Source: Clostridia bacterium
Lineage (GTDB): Bacteria; Bacillota; Clostridia; Lachnospirales; Cellulosilyticaceae
Assembly: GCA_029239755.1 (NCBI GenBank)
Contig: JARBUI010000011.1
Coordinates: 1-64,000, forward strand
Length of the DNA stretch: 64,000 nucleotides
Direction: 5' to 3'
Shown here: positions 17,164-25,720 of the stretch, piece after piece
Position numbering within the stretch: position 1 is the first letter of the stretch
Layout: the number at the start of each line of letters is the position of its first letter
Made by a program: the position numbers and the translations under genes
The notes under the pieces: generated by a model
Told to the model about the DNA's origin: nothing
Database searches by the model: none
What the model saw: only the letters and a program-made list of their open reading frames with translations

Positions 17164-18249
17164 ATGACAATAGAGGAATTACGACAACAGGCAAAAGTAT
17201 TACCAAGTCTCCCAGGAGTCTACATGATGAAAGACCGTTTGGGTAATATTATTTATGTGGGCAAATCTAAGGAACTTAAAAAACGAGTGAAGACTTATTT
17301 TGGTAAAGTGCCAAAAGAGTCAAGCAAGATAAAAAGGTTGGTAGCTCATATCGATCATTTTGATTATACTGTTACAGATACAGAGTTAGATGCACTTTTA
17401 TTAGAATGTCGGCTTATTAAAAAATTAAAGCCTATTTACAATACGTTACTAAAAAATGATAAAAGATATAGATTTATAAAAATTAATAAAAATGCAGAAC
17501 TGCCGAGAGCGGAGGTAGCTTATGAGAAAGGTGAAGAAGGTGAGTATTTTGGACCTTATGATATGCCCTATCTCTTAAGTATAGGGGTAGAAGCTATTAA
17601 TGAGTATTATCAGCTGCCAGAGTGTAAAACAAAAGTTCCAAGAAAAGATTGCTTGTCTTTTCGTATGAATAGATGTATGGGTCCATGTGAAGATGATGCC
17701 CTTTTGGAGTATAGAGGCAAGATTGAATCGGCTGTTTCATTTCTTGAAGGAAAGGATATAGCAATTATTAATCATTACGAGAAAAAAATGAGCAGCGCCT
17801 CAGACAAATACGATTTTGAGAAAGCTGCAAACTATAGGGACTATATAACAGTGTTAAAAATGCTGGGTTTTAAAAAAGAAGCTATTCAATTTAGTTTAGA
17901 AAACCAGAAAGGGATTATGCTCCTCAAAATGCCTAAAGGTGGTATTAAGTTATATTTGTTATCTGGCACTCAAATTATTTATATGAGATGTTTTGAGGAG
18001 ATTAGTCTTCCATTGCAGAAAGATAAACAACGAGAGCTTATAAGACATATCTTAGATTTGGCTAGGTTGTATTTTCAAAAAGAGGTAGAATCAAGGAAGT
18101 ATTTAGCAAAAGCTGAAGTAGATGAAGCGCTTATTACTTATTACTACCTTAAAACAAAGAGTGATAGCTACTATGAGCGTTTTAACGATGTTTTTTTCGA
18201 AGAAACGCTGCAAAGAGAGATAGGGAGAATATTTAATGGAGACCTATAA
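17164..18249 (+). CDS. UvrC N-terminal-half protein (GIY-YIG, Fe-S, UVR motif)
   Basis: A 361-residue protein matching the N-terminal half of UvrC. The GIY-YIG nuclease is residues 12-95 (LPGVYMM, IIYVGKS, ELDALLLECRLIK). Four cysteines spaced like the UvrC iron-sulphur site follow (PECKTK...DCLSF...RCMGPC). Then comes the UVR motif (YDFEKAANYRDYI), which would bind UvrB. The RNase-H-like endonuclease and helix-hairpin-helix domains of full UvrC (about 600 residues) are absent, so at most it makes the 3' incision, as Cho does. TATGGAGG precedes the ATG. The end overlaps the EcsC gene by 14 bases. Confidence 0.85.
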   Translation: MTIEELRQQAKVLPSLPGVYMMKDRLGNIIYVGKSKELKKRVKTYFGKVPKESSKIKRLVAHIDHFDYTVTDTELDALLLECRLIKKLKPIYNTLLKNDKRYRFIKINKNAELPRAEVAYEKGEEGEYFGPYDMPYLLSIGVEAINEYYQLPECKTKVPRKDCLSFRMNRCMGPCEDDALLEYRGKIESAVSFLEGKDIAIINHYEKKMSSASDKYDFEKAANYRDYITVLKMLGFKKEAIQFSLENQKGIMLLKMPKGGIKLYLLSGTQIIYMRCFEEISLPLQKDKQRELIRHILDLARLYFQKEVESRKYLAKAEVDEALITYYYLKTKSDSYYERFNDVFFEETLQREIGRIFNGDL

Positions 18250-18952
18250 TCAAAGAGCAAAAAGAGATCTGATGAAGTGGAAAAAGAAAATGTGCAAAAA
18301 TCCTTCTTTAGTAGATAAAACAGCTAAAGGAGCTCAAGAAAAGTTTAATAAGATTTTACCTGAAAAATATCATCAAATGATGACAGAAGCCATTAAGCAT
18401 ATGACCAAGGCAGTGCTGTTAGGTTCTAAATATACGACTAAGGGACCTTATAAAGGACAATTGTTTCTTGCAGAAAGAGATTATTTCGTAAAAGAAAAAA
18501 CGAAGACTTATCAGAGGGCAGCCATGATTGAAGGTGCAGGGACTGGGGCAGGAGGCCTATTATTAGGACTTGCTGATTTTCCTCTTCTTCTAAGTATAAA
18601 AATAAAGTTTCTCTATGAAATAGCTGCTATTTACGGATTCGATACGAGGGATTATAAAGAAAGATTGTATATACTCCATATCTTTCAGCTGGCTTTTTCA
18701 AGCAAATCTAAAGTCAAACAAGTACTAAGTCAAATGGATCACTGGAATGATTATGTAGAATCCCTTCCCTATGATATTAATGCGTTTGATTGGAGAAGTT
18801 TTCAGCAGGAGTATAGAGACTATATTGATTTAGCTAAGCTGCTGCAGCTAGTACCAGGGATTGGGGCAGTAGTTGGTGCATATGTTAACACAAAACTAAT
18901 AAATAAATTAAGCTTAACAGCAATGTATGCTTATCACATGCGCCTGCTATAA
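18236..18952 (+). CDS. EcsC family protein
   Basis: A 238-residue EcsC-family protein of unknown biochemical role. Distinctive parts are the glycine-rich stretch EGAGTGAGGLLLGLADFPLLL, which is hydrophobic enough to touch the membrane, and the C-terminal LVPGIGAVVGAYVNTKLINKL. The ATG lies inside the upstream UvrC-like gene with a 14-base overlap, so the two are probably translationally coupled. The link between a nuclease and EcsC is unexplained. An imperfect SD (GGGAGA) is visible within the upstream gene. Confidence 0.85.
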   Translation: METYNQRAKRDLMKWKKKMCKNPSLVDKTAKGAQEKFNKILPEKYHQMMTEAIKHMTKAVLLGSKYTTKGPYKGQLFLAERDYFVKEKTKTYQRAAMIEGAGTGAGGLLLGLADFPLLLSIKIKFLYEIAAIYGFDTRDYKERLYILHIFQLAFSSKSKVKQVLSQMDHWNDYVESLPYDINAFDWRSFQQEYRDYIDLAKLLQLVPGIGAVVGAYVNTKLINKLSLTAMYAYHMRLL

Positions 18953-18963
18953 AGTAAAATAAG

Positions 18964-19011
18964 TGCCAAAACTCCTTAAACACCTAAAAAGATGTATAAG
19001 GAGTTTTGGCA
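18964..19011. terminator. Perfect 15-bp hairpin after ecsC-like gene
   Basis: TGCCAAAACTCCTTA pairs exactly with TAAGGAGTTTTGGCA across an 18-base loop. No long T-run follows, so termination is probable but not certain. Confidence 0.65.
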
Positions 19012-19022
19012 TGAATTGAAGC

Positions 19023-19052
19023 TTGACACCTGGCCCTGAGGAAGCTTATTAT
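19023..19052 (+). promoter_or_regulatory. Promoter of aguA-aguB
   Basis: TTGACA and TATTAT are separated by 18 bases, 76 bases before the aguA start. An AAGCTT inverted repeat (19019-19024 and 19042-19047) brackets the spacer and could be an operator. Confidence 0.55.
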
Positions 19053-19127
19053 ATGAAGGATAATGTAGAGTCATCAAACAGAATATTAAATAGAATATAA
19101 GATATAATGATAAAGAAAGAGGTATTT

Positions 19128-20159
19128 ATGTATCCTAGAGATTTAAATTATAAGATGCCCGCAGAATGGACAACTCATCAGCGCACGTTTATTTCATGGC
19201 CTGTTCAGGAATCTATGTGTTATAAAGAAGATTATGAAAGTGTTTGCAGCGGATATAAGGAGCTTATTAAAGCAATTGCTGAGTTTGAACCGGTTACAGT
19301 TATTGTTAACCCAGAGGAATTAAATGAGGTAAAAGAGTTTTTTGAGGAACCTAATATTACTTGTCTGCCTGTCAGTCATAATGATGCATGGCTTAGAGAT
19401 AATGGTCCCACGTTTTTAACAGATGATAAGGGGAATTTAGCAGGAGTCAATTGGATTTTCAATGCATGGGGAGGCAAATATGCTCCATGGGATCTAGATA
19501 ATGAAGTTGCATCTAAAGTCCTTAATCATTTTAATATCAAGCAATTTGATGCGCCTCTAGTAATGGAGGGAGGGTCTCTTCATGTAGATGGTGAAGGCAC
19601 ACTTATTACAACTAAGGAGTGCTTATTAAATCCAAATAGAAATCCAGGCTTATCTATAGAACAAATAGAAGATTACTTAAAGAACTATTTAAATATTGAA
19701 AAGGTTATTTGGCTGAATAGGGGATTAAGCGGCGATGAAACCGATGGGCATGTGGATAATATTGCCTGTTTTGCGGCGCCAGGGAAAATCTTGATCCAAG
19801 TTTGTGAAGACCCGGAAGATGAAAATTATAAGATTACTGAAGAAAACCTTGAAATACTAAAAAATGCAACAGATGCAAAAGGAAGAAAGTTTGAGATCAT
19901 TCCTATTTATCAGCCTCCAATGAATGATTATGAAGGCAGCAGACTGACTTTAAGCTATCTTAATTTTTATTTTGTTAATGGAGGTATTATTTTACCAACC
20001 TTTGGAGGAAATGCTAAGAAGACAGATCAAATGGCTGAAAAAGTACTTAGTACCGTTTTCCCTGAAAGAAAAGTAAGAACAATAAATGGGATGGCTATTA
20101 TTAAAGAGGGCGGCAACGTTCATTGTACTACCCAGCAGATGCCAGCACCAAAAGTTTAA
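19128..20159 (+). CDS. aguA: Agmatine deiminase
   Basis: A 343-residue guanidine-group-modifying enzyme converting agmatine to N-carbamoylputrescine and ammonia. Conserved parts: NDAWLRDNGPTFL near residue 90, FNAWGGKYAPWDLDNEV, MEGGSLHVDGEG, GDETDGHVDN with a catalytic His, and the catalytic Cys in GGNVHCTTQQ near the C-terminus. The start was set at the ATG at 19128 behind AAAGAGG rather than an upstream ATG without a site. It precedes aguB by about 30 bases; together they make putrescine. Confidence 0.95.
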   Translation: MYPRDLNYKMPAEWTTHQRTFISWPVQESMCYKEDYESVCSGYKELIKAIAEFEPVTVIVNPEELNEVKEFFEEPNITCLPVSHNDAWLRDNGPTFLTDDKGNLAGVNWIFNAWGGKYAPWDLDNEVASKVLNHFNIKQFDAPLVMEGGSLHVDGEGTLITTKECLLNPNRNPGLSIEQIEDYLKNYLNIEKVIWLNRGLSGDETDGHVDNIACFAAPGKILIQVCEDPEDENYKITEENLEILKNATDAKGRKFEIIPIYQPPMNDYEGSRLTLSYLNFYFVNGGIILPTFGGNAKKTDQMAEKVLSTVFPERKVRTINGMAIIKEGGNVHCTTQQMPAPKV

Positions 20160-20190
20160 ATATTATCAAAAATAAAATGAGGTGAGTGTC

Positions 20191-21069
20191 ATGAGAAAAA
20201 TTAAGGTAGCAGCTACACAGATGAGTTGTTCAAGCAATGTTAATGAAAATATCAATAAAGCAGAAGCTTTAGTGAGAAAGGCTGCAGAGTTAGGTGCACA
20301 AATCATTTTAATTCAAGAACTTTTTGAAACACCCTACTTTTGTCAAAAAGAGAAATCTGATTACTATATATATGCAACAGAGATGGAGAATAATAAAGCT
20401 ATCAATCATTTCAAGAAAATTGCTAAAGAGCTTCAGGTAGTACTCCCTATTAGCTTTTATGAGAAGAAAAATTATGCAAGGTATAACTCCCTTGCTGTTA
20501 TTGATGCAAATGGAGAAGTTTTAGGAGTCTATAGAAAGAGCCATATTCCTGATGGTCCAGGCTATGAGGAAAAATTTTATTTTAATCCAGGAGATACAGG
20601 ATTTAAAGTATGGCAAACTCGCTATGGAAAAATCGGCGTGGGCGTTTGTTGGGATCAATGGTATCCGGAGGCAGCCAGATGTATGGCTCTGATGGGGGCA
20701 GAGATACTCTTTTATCCAACAGCAATAGGCACTGAACCACAGGATGGATCTATAGATTCAAAAGACCACTGGCAGACTTGTATGCTGGGACACGCTGCTG
20801 CTAACCTCATACCTGTTGTTGCATCAAATCGTGTTGGTATTGAAGAAGATGAAGATTCAAAGATTACTTTCTACGGTTCTTCTTTTATAGCAGGGCCTCA
20901 AGGAAATAAAATAACAGAAGCTGACCGCAGTGAAGAAACGGTACTTGTCAGTGAGTTTGATCTAGATGAGCTAGAGAAACAGCGTATTGAATGGGGTATA
21001 TTCAGAGACCGAAGACCTGACTTATACAAGGTCATTACTTCATATGACGGAGAATTAGTTTTTAAATAA
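20191..21069 (+). CDS. aguB: N-carbamoylputrescine amidohydrolase
   Basis: A 292-residue nitrilase-superfamily enzyme that hydrolyses N-carbamoylputrescine to putrescine, CO2 and ammonia. The Glu-Lys-Cys triad is visible: Glu in LIQELFETPYF, Lys in YRKSHIPDGPGY, Cys in GVGVCWDQWYPE. The ATG at 20191 is used, with GAGGTG just upstream; an in-frame GTG inside that site is unlikely. Second gene of the agu pair, ended by a strong bidirectional terminator. Confidence 0.95.
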   Translation: MRKIKVAATQMSCSSNVNENINKAEALVRKAAELGAQIILIQELFETPYFCQKEKSDYYIYATEMENNKAINHFKKIAKELQVVLPISFYEKKNYARYNSLAVIDANGEVLGVYRKSHIPDGPGYEEKFYFNPGDTGFKVWQTRYGKIGVGVCWDQWYPEAARCMALMGAEILFYPTAIGTEPQDGSIDSKDHWQTCMLGHAAANLIPVVASNRVGIEEDEDSKITFYGSSFIAGPQGNKITEADRSEETVLVSEFDLDELEKQRIEWGIFRDRRPDLYKVITSYDGELVFK

Positions 21070-21087
21070 AGTTTAAACAATAAAAGC

Positions 21088-21135
21088 AAACAACTCCTTG
21101 TTTCAGAGATTTTAACTTGAAACAAGGAGTTGTTT
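21088..21135. terminator. Bidirectional terminator, aguB / HMA-like gene
   Basis: An 18-bp perfect stem (21088-21105 with 21118-21135), flanked by TTT on one side and A-rich sequence on the other, serves the convergent aguB and minus-strand HMA-like genes. Confidence 0.85.
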
Positions 21136-21154
21136 ATGGTAAAGAAGAACTAGA

Positions 21155-21358
21155 CTATTCGATTTTACAGCCAACATGTTCGATGCACTGCTTAATTTGA
21201 CCCTCATCTGTGGCTTCATTATATGCAACTTCTATAGACCCTCTTCCTAAATCGACATTAACCATTTGAACACCTTCTAATTCATTTAATACATTTTTGA
21301 TTTGAGTTTTCATAGTTGTATTTTGTAATCCAGTTACTGTATAATGCACTTTATTCAT
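21155..21358 (-). CDS. HMA-fold small protein lacking the metal CxxC
   Basis: A 67-residue ferredoxin-like protein resembling copper chaperones of the heavy-metal-associated family in length and pattern (VTGLQN...IKNVLNELEGVQMVNVDLGRGSIEVAYNE). The loop that normally carries GMxCxxC reads GLQNTTMKT here, so the two metal-binding cysteines are absent. Two cysteines occur instead at the C-terminal end (QCIEHVGC). The start is the ATG behind GAGAGGGG. It follows the cold-shock gene by 33 bases on the same strand. Metal transfer is doubtful. Confidence 0.75.
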   Translation of the reverse strand: MNKVHYTVTGLQNTTMKTQIKNVLNELEGVQMVNVDLGRGSIEVAYNEATDEGQIKQCIEHVGCKIE

Positions 21359-21391
21359 AAAATTGCCCCTCTCCATTATTAGAATTTAAGT

Positions 21392-21601
21392 TTAAAATTT
21401 TTGTACATTTATAGCTGATGGTCCTTTTTTATCTTGGATAATATCAAAACTTACCTGCTGTCCTTCATGTAAATCTTTATCATTGCCATTTTCTTTAACT
21501 TGTGAATGATGTACAAAAACATCATTTCCTTCATTTGCAGAGATAAAACCATATCCTCTTTCATTATCAAACCATTTAACAATCCCAGTATAACTAGCCA
21601 T
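21392..21601 (-). CDS. Cold-shock domain protein
   Basis: A 69-residue CSD protein with RNP1 (GYGFISAN) and RNP2-like (DVFVHHSQV) motifs and the typical GIVKWFDNERGYGF start. It binds single-stranded RNA or DNA, acting as an RNA chaperone. The start was set at the ATG at 21601 behind AAGGAG; an upstream in-frame ATG encodes six unlikely extra residues. It is probably cotranscribed with the HMA-like gene. A second csp gene lies at 34356-34556. Confidence 0.93.
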   Translation of the reverse strand: MASYTGIVKWFDNERGYGFISANEGNDVFVHHSQVKENGNDKDLHEGQQVSFDIIQDKKGPSAINVQKF

Positions 21602-21749
21602 TTTTAATATCTCCTTCAAAGTCTGTTAGCATTATTAAGATAAATTTATAGAAAGATACCTTTAAGTATAGTATGGGTTCGAGGAGCTTTTTTTATGATG
21701 GGAATTATTTATCGTTCAATAAGATTATAAGAAAGATTAAATAGCTGTA

Positions 21750-21777
21750 TTGACAAACAAAGGTCATTTAGTATACT
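21750..21777 (+). promoter_or_regulatory. Promoter of the cystine-type ABC transporter
   Basis: A consensus TTGACA lies 16 bases from TATACT, and the untranslated leader runs about 80 bases to the substrate-binding gene. I see no S-box or other known riboswitch in this leader. Confidence 0.7.
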
Positions 21778-21866
21778 ATATAAAACATAGTAAACCTATA
21801 AGTTAAGTAGGAAATGAAACGAAATCTATAAATGATTTTTACAAAGTAAAATAGTGGGAGGCTTTT

Positions 21867-22661
21867 ATGAAAAAAATAAAGAAATTAGCGTTATTAGCGG
21901 TATCAGCAGTGATGATGATAGGTACAATGGGCTGTGCAAAAGCAGAAGTGAATGAAAAAGACTTTTTAGCAGCAGTAAAAGAAAAGGGCGTTCTAAAAAT
22001 TGGTACAGAAGGAACTTATGCACCCTTTTCATATCATGATGACCAAAACAATTTAGTAGGGTATGATGTTGAAGTAGCTAGAGCTCTTGCAGATGAATTA
22101 GGAGTAAAGGCTGAGTTTGTAGAAACAAAATGGGATGCTATGATAGCAGGCTTAGATGCCAAGCGATATGATATTGTTGTTAATCAAGTGAGCATCACAG
22201 AAGAAAGACAAAAAAAGTATGATTTTTCAGTACCTTATACAGTTTCAAAAGCCGTTTTAATTGTTCAGTCAGATAATGAATTAGTTAAGGGATTTGAGGA
22301 TTTAAAGGGCAAGAAGTCAGCGCAGTCTCTTACCAGTAACTTTGCGGGGCTGGCAGAAAAATATGGAGCAGAACTTGTTGGAACGGATGGATTTAATCAG
22401 TCTATCGAACTTGTTTTAAGTCAAAGGGCAGACGCGACGATTAATGATGATGTAACTTTCTATGACTATTTAAAACAAAAGCCAGATGCAGCTATTAAAA
22501 TTGCAGCAAGTGAAGACGAAGCTTCTGAAAGCGCAGTGCTTATTAGAAAAGGAAATGACAGCTTTGTAAAAGCTATTAATGAGGCAATGGAAAAGTTACA
22601 AGCAGATGGGACTATTAAAGAAATATCTGAAAAATACTTTGGAGCAGATATATCTAAGTAG
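21867..22661 (+). CDS. Amino-acid ABC transporter substrate-binding lipoprotein (cystine type)
   Basis: A 264-residue SBP_bac_3 family lipoprotein, lipobox MGCAKA after a hydrophobic signal. Typical segments are LKIGTEGTYAPFSYHDDQ, LVGYDVEVARALADELG, WDAMIAGLDAKRYD and SITEERQKKYDFS. These match TcyA/FliY-type cystine binders best, though arginine or other polar amino acids cannot be excluded. First gene of a three-gene ABC operon. The proximity of SAM-riboswitch-controlled cysK supports a sulphur amino acid substrate. Confidence 0.88.
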   Translation: MKKIKKLALLAVSAVMMIGTMGCAKAEVNEKDFLAAVKEKGVLKIGTEGTYAPFSYHDDQNNLVGYDVEVARALADELGVKAEFVETKWDAMIAGLDAKRYDIVVNQVSITEERQKKYDFSVPYTVSKAVLIVQSDNELVKGFEDLKGKKSAQSLTSNFAGLAEKYGAELVGTDGFNQSIELVLSQRADATINDDVTFYDYLKQKPDAAIKIAASEDEASESAVLIRKGNDSFVKAINEAMEKLQADGTIKEISEKYFGADISK

Positions 22662-22682
22662 ACCGAAAAGGAGTTTATTGAT

Positions 22683-23357
22683 ATGCAGATCAGCGATCGT
22701 ATTTTAGAATTAATTATAAATTCATTCTGGACTATTTTAAAGCCTGGCCTTATTTATACGATACCATTGACGCTCATTTCGTTTATGATTGGTCTCATTA
22801 TAGCTATAATTGTAGCACTTATTCAAATATCTAACCTAAGGATACTAAAGGGGATAACAAGCTTCTATGTATGGATTATAAGAGGAACGCCACTACTTGT
22901 TCAGATTTTTATTATCTTTTATGGACTGCCTAGTGCAGGAGTCACTTTAGAGCCTCTTTTTGCCTCAGTTATAGCTTTTTCTTTAAATGTAGGAGCCTAT
23001 AGTTCTGAAACAATAAGGGCTGCCATATTATCAATTCATAAAGGTCAATGGGAAGCGGGAGATTCACTGGGTATGACTTACTTTCAAGTTTTAAGAAGAA
23101 TTATTCTTCCTCAAGCTGCCAAGGTATCTATTCCGCCCCTCTTTAATGCTTTTATTGGCTTGGTAAAAGATACATCACTAGCTGCTAACATAACTGTTGC
23201 AGAAATGTTCATGGTAACGCAGAGAATAGCTGCAAAGACCTATGAACCGCTAATTCTATACTGTGAAGTCGCATTTATATATCTTATGTTTTGTACTATT
23301 TTAAGCAAAATACAAAGTAAAGCAGAAGAGAAATTAAGCATAGGACAAAAGATATAG
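22683..23357 (+). CDS. Amino-acid ABC transporter permease (cystine type)
   Basis: A 224-residue polar-amino-acid permease of the HisM/TcyB type with about five transmembrane helices. The EAA loop that docks the ATPase is seen in GQWEAGDSLGMTYFQVLRRIILPQA. RGTPLLVQIFIIFYGLP is a family hallmark. It lies 21 bases after the binding-protein gene and 12 before the ATPase, inside one operon. Confidence 0.9.
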   Translation: MQISDRILELIINSFWTILKPGLIYTIPLTLISFMIGLIIAIIVALIQISNLRILKGITSFYVWIIRGTPLLVQIFIIFYGLPSAGVTLEPLFASVIAFSLNVGAYSSETIRAAILSIHKGQWEAGDSLGMTYFQVLRRIILPQAAKVSIPPLFNAFIGLVKDTSLAANITVAEMFMVTQRIAAKTYEPLILYCEVAFIYLMFCTILSKIQSKAEEKLSIGQKI

Positions 23358-23369
23358 GGAGGTGGACTT

Positions 23370-24104
23370 GTGTTTGTCATTAAAGATTTATCCAAAAGTT
23401 TTGGAGACAGCAGAATACTTAAAAATATTCATCTGACAATTAAACCAAATCATACTACAGTTATAATAGGTCCATCAGGCTCAGGTAAAACAACACTGCT
23501 AAGATGTATTAATCTTCTCGAAATACCAAACAGTGGAACATTAGATCTAAATGGGGATAAACTAAGTTTTAATGGGGAAAGAGTGAGTAAAAAAGATATA
23601 TTAACCTTAAGAAAGAAAACGGGTATGGTATTTCAAGGATTTAACTTATTTCCTCACAAAACAGCTTTAGGCAATATAATAGAGGGGCCTATAACAGTTT
23701 TAAAACAACCTAAAGATGAAGCTATAAAAGAGGCCATAAAACTGCTCAAAAAAATAGGCTTAGAGGATAAAAAAGATAGTTATCCTCATCAATTATCTGG
23801 TGGGCAGCAGCAGCGCATTGCTATAGCAAGGGCGTTAAGCATGAAGCCAGACATCCTTTTATTTGATGAGCCTACAAGTGCGCTAGATCCAGAGCTGGAG
23901 ATAGAGGTACTCAGTCTTATCAAAGAATTATCTGAGGAAAATTATACGATTGTTATCGTAACGCATAAAATGTCATTTGCCAAAGAAGTAAGTGACACTA
24001 TTATATTCATAGACAAAGGTGAGATTATTGAGCAAGGAACTTATGAAGAACTTAATGAATCACCAAATGCCAGAATAAGACAATTCTTAAATGCTTTTAA
24101 TTAG
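23370..24104 (+). CDS. Amino-acid ABC transporter ATPase (cystine type)
   Basis: A 244-residue ATPase of the GlnQ/TcyC family. Walker A is GPSGSGKTTLL, Q-loop VFQGFNLFPHKT, signature LSGGQQQRIAIARAL, Walker B ILLFDEPTSALDP and H-loop VTHKM. It starts at a GTG 4-10 bases after GGGAGGTGG. Last gene of the three-gene transporter operon. The downstream gap contains the SAM-I leader of cysK. Confidence 0.93.
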   Translation: MFVIKDLSKSFGDSRILKNIHLTIKPNHTTVIIGPSGSGKTTLLRCINLLEIPNSGTLDLNGDKLSFNGERVSKKDILTLRKKTGMVFQGFNLFPHKTALGNIIEGPITVLKQPKDEAIKEAIKLLKKIGLEDKKDSYPHQLSGGQQQRIAIARALSMKPDILLFDEPTSALDPELEIEVLSLIKELSEENYTIVIVTHKMSFAKEVSDTIIFIDKGEIIEQGTYEELNESPNARIRQFLNAFN

Positions 24105-24160
24105 AATAGTAATCAAAATTTAAATCACACTAAATATATAGAAATTATAGGAAATATATA

Positions 24161-24189
24161 TTGACGCCTATCATTTTTGGAGTTATACT
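24161..24189 (+). promoter_or_regulatory. Promoter of the SAM-I / cysK transcript
   Basis: TTGACG and TATACT are spaced by 17 bases, placing the transcription start about 10 bases before the SAM-I aptamer. Confidence 0.75.
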
Positions 24190-24206
24190 TTAGTTAATAT
24201 TTTAAT

Positions 24207-24304
24207 ACTCATCAAGAGAGGTGGAGGGACTGACCCGCAGAAGCCCAGCAACCTGCATTATGCAAGGTGCTAATTTCAGCTACTTTCGTGTAGATCGATG
24301 AGAG
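24207..24304 (+). promoter_or_regulatory. SAM-I (S-box) riboswitch aptamer
   Basis: The S-box consensus is easily read: AAGAGAGGTGGAGGGACTGACCC, then AGCCCAGCAACC and AAGGTGCTAATTTCAGC. P1 pairs CTCATC (24209-24214) with GATGAG (24297-24302). SAM binding should stabilise P1 and allow the downstream terminator to form, so cysK is expressed when methionine/SAM is low. The motif is canonical, and this is the most certain RNA element of the window. Confidence 0.96.
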
Positions 24305-24319
24305 AGACTATGATATCAT

Positions 24320-24350
24320 AACCTCTTTCATTTAAGAAAGAGGTTTCTTT
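24320..24350 (+). terminator. SAM-I expression platform terminator
   Basis: AACCTCTTTC and GAAAGAGGTT pair over a short loop, followed by TTCTTTGTCT. The arrangement of aptamer then terminator is standard for transcription-attenuating S-box leaders. A further 8-bp repeat, CAAGCTAA/TTAGCTTG (24404-24411 and 24429-24436), lies before cysK. Confidence 0.88.
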
Positions 24351-24498
24351 GTCTATTAAGACGAGTTTTTAGTATAAAGATAGATCTACAAAAGCAGAAA
24401 AAACAAGCTAATGAGGAGTATAAAATAGTTAGCTTGCATATGCTAGTAGTTACTAAATAGTAAGTATTAAACAAATAATAAAAAATGGAGGAGATTAT

Positions 24499-25428
24499 AT
24501 GAGTAAAATAGCAAAGAATTTAACTGATTTAATTGGGAATACCCCTTTATTAGAACTTGGTAATTATAATGCAGCAAAGCAAGTAGGTGCAAAAATAATT
24601 GCTAAATTAGAGTCTTTTAATCCTGCTTCCAGTGTAAAAGACAGAATAGGTTATGCGATGATTAAGGATGCAGAAGATAAAGGTCTTATCAATAAAGATA
24701 CAGTGATTGTTGAGCCTACTAGCGGCAATACAGGGATTGCGCTGGCTTTTATTGCAGCAGCTAAAGGGTATAAACTAATTATCACGCTTCCGGAGACATT
24801 TAGTATTGAAAGAAGAAACCTTCTTAAAGCATTGGGGGCACAGCTTGTTTTGACACCAGGAGCAGAAGGAATGGCTGGAGCCATTAAAAAGGCAGAAGAA
24901 ATAGTAGCGGAAACTGAAAATGCTGTTATCCTTCAACAATTTAAAAACCCCGCTAATCCAGAGATTCATAGAAAAACAACAGCAGAAGAAATCTGGAGAG
25001 ACACAGATGGAGAAATAGATATCTTTGTTGGCGGCGTTGGCACCGGCGGAACCATAACAGGGGTTGGTGAAGTTTTAAAACAAAAAAACCCTAACATTAA
25101 GATTGTTGCGGTTGAGCCATTTGATTCTCCTGTTTTATCAGGAGGGGTAAAAGGACCGCATAAAATTCAAGGAATTGGTGCAGGTTTCGTGCCAGACAAC
25201 TTAAATCTAAAAGTAGTAGATGAAATTTATAAAGTGAAAAATGAAGAAGCTTTTGCAACTTCTAAAGAACTTGCAAAAACAGAAGGTCTATTAGTAGGTA
25301 TTTCTTCAGGAGCAGCAGCCTTTGCAGCAACTGAGATTGCGAAAAGACCAGAAAATAAAGGCAAAAACATCGTAGTCTTACTGCCAGATACAGGAGAAAG
25401 ATATTTATCAACGGCTCTTTACGAGTAA
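24499..25428 (+). CDS. cysK: Cysteine synthase (O-acetylserine sulfhydrylase)
   Basis: A 309-residue PLP enzyme making L-cysteine from O-acetylserine and sulphide. [17 protein letters not shown] carries the PLP lysine. TSGNTGIAL binds the substrate carboxylate, and [10 protein letters not shown] binds the PLP phosphate. Length is normal. AATGGAGGAG precedes the ATG. Control by the SAM-I riboswitch upstream ties it to the methionine/SAM pool. Monocistronic, closed by a 17-bp bidirectional hairpin. Confidence 0.96.
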   Translation: MSKIAKNLTDLIGNTPLLELGNYNAAKQVGAKIIAKLESFNPASSVKDRIGYAMIKDAEDKGLINKDTVIVEPTSGNTGIALAFIAAAKGYKLIITLPETFSIERRNLLKALGAQLVLTPGAEGMAGAIKKAEEIVAETENAVILQQFKNPANPEIHRKTTAEEIWRDTDGEIDIFVGGVGTGGTITGVGEVLKQKNPNIKIVAVEPFDSPVLSGGVKGPHKIQGIGAGFVPDNLNLKVVDEIYKVKNEEAFATSKELAKTEGLLVGISSGAAAFAATEIAKRPENKGKNIVVLLPDTGERYLSTALYE

Positions 25429-25455
25429 GCAAAAGCTAGATAAATAGAATATAAC

Positions 25456-25498
25456 GTAAAATAGCCAGCATGGATTTTCAGCATGCTGGCTATTTTAC
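25456..25498. terminator. Bidirectional terminator after cysK
   Basis: A 17-bp perfect stem (25456-25472 with 25482-25498), bounded by TTTT/AAAA runs, serves cysK and the convergent small winged-helix gene. Confidence 0.85.
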
Positions 25499-25540
25499 GA
25501 GCACATGCGTCCTTTACATGCTGCTTGCAGTATAAGAGAA

Positions 25541-25720
25541 TTATTCTGCTGGTGACCATTTACAGCGAACTGGTGAAATAATAGCGTTTTCTTTTTTTAA
25601 TTCTTTAAATGCTTGATCAATTTCCTTGCGGTCTAATCCAGAAAGTTTTTCAACTTCTCCTGCACTTAAAGGTTTTCCTTCTTTTTTCATAATTTCTAAT
25701 ACACTTTCTTTTGTACTCAT
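25541..25720 (-). CDS. Small winged-helix-like protein
   Basis: A 59-residue basic protein starting MSTKESVLEIMKKEG. The pattern LEIMKKEGKPLSAGEVEKLSGLDRKEIDQAFKELKKE is a helix-turn-helix/winged-helix like that of many small DNA-binding regulators. A C-terminal KCxW-type segment (VRCKWSP) follows. The start is the ATG 8 bases after AAGGAG; the ATG three codons upstream overlaps that site. Monocistronic. DNA binding is inferred from the fold pattern, and targets are unknown. Confidence 0.75.
   Translation of the reverse strand: MSTKESVLEIMKKEGKPLSAGEVEKLSGLDRKEIDQAFKELKKENAIISPVRCKWSPAE

Noticed and set aside
17164-18249. Full-length uvrC broken by a frameshift
   Set aside because: The frame ends naturally and the next gene (EcsC) begins inside it; no sequence of the missing UvrC C-terminal half follows in any frame.
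21620-21866. S-box or T-box before the cystine-type transporter
   Set aside because: No S-box core and no TGGNACCGCG T-box motif are present; only a plain promoter is visible.
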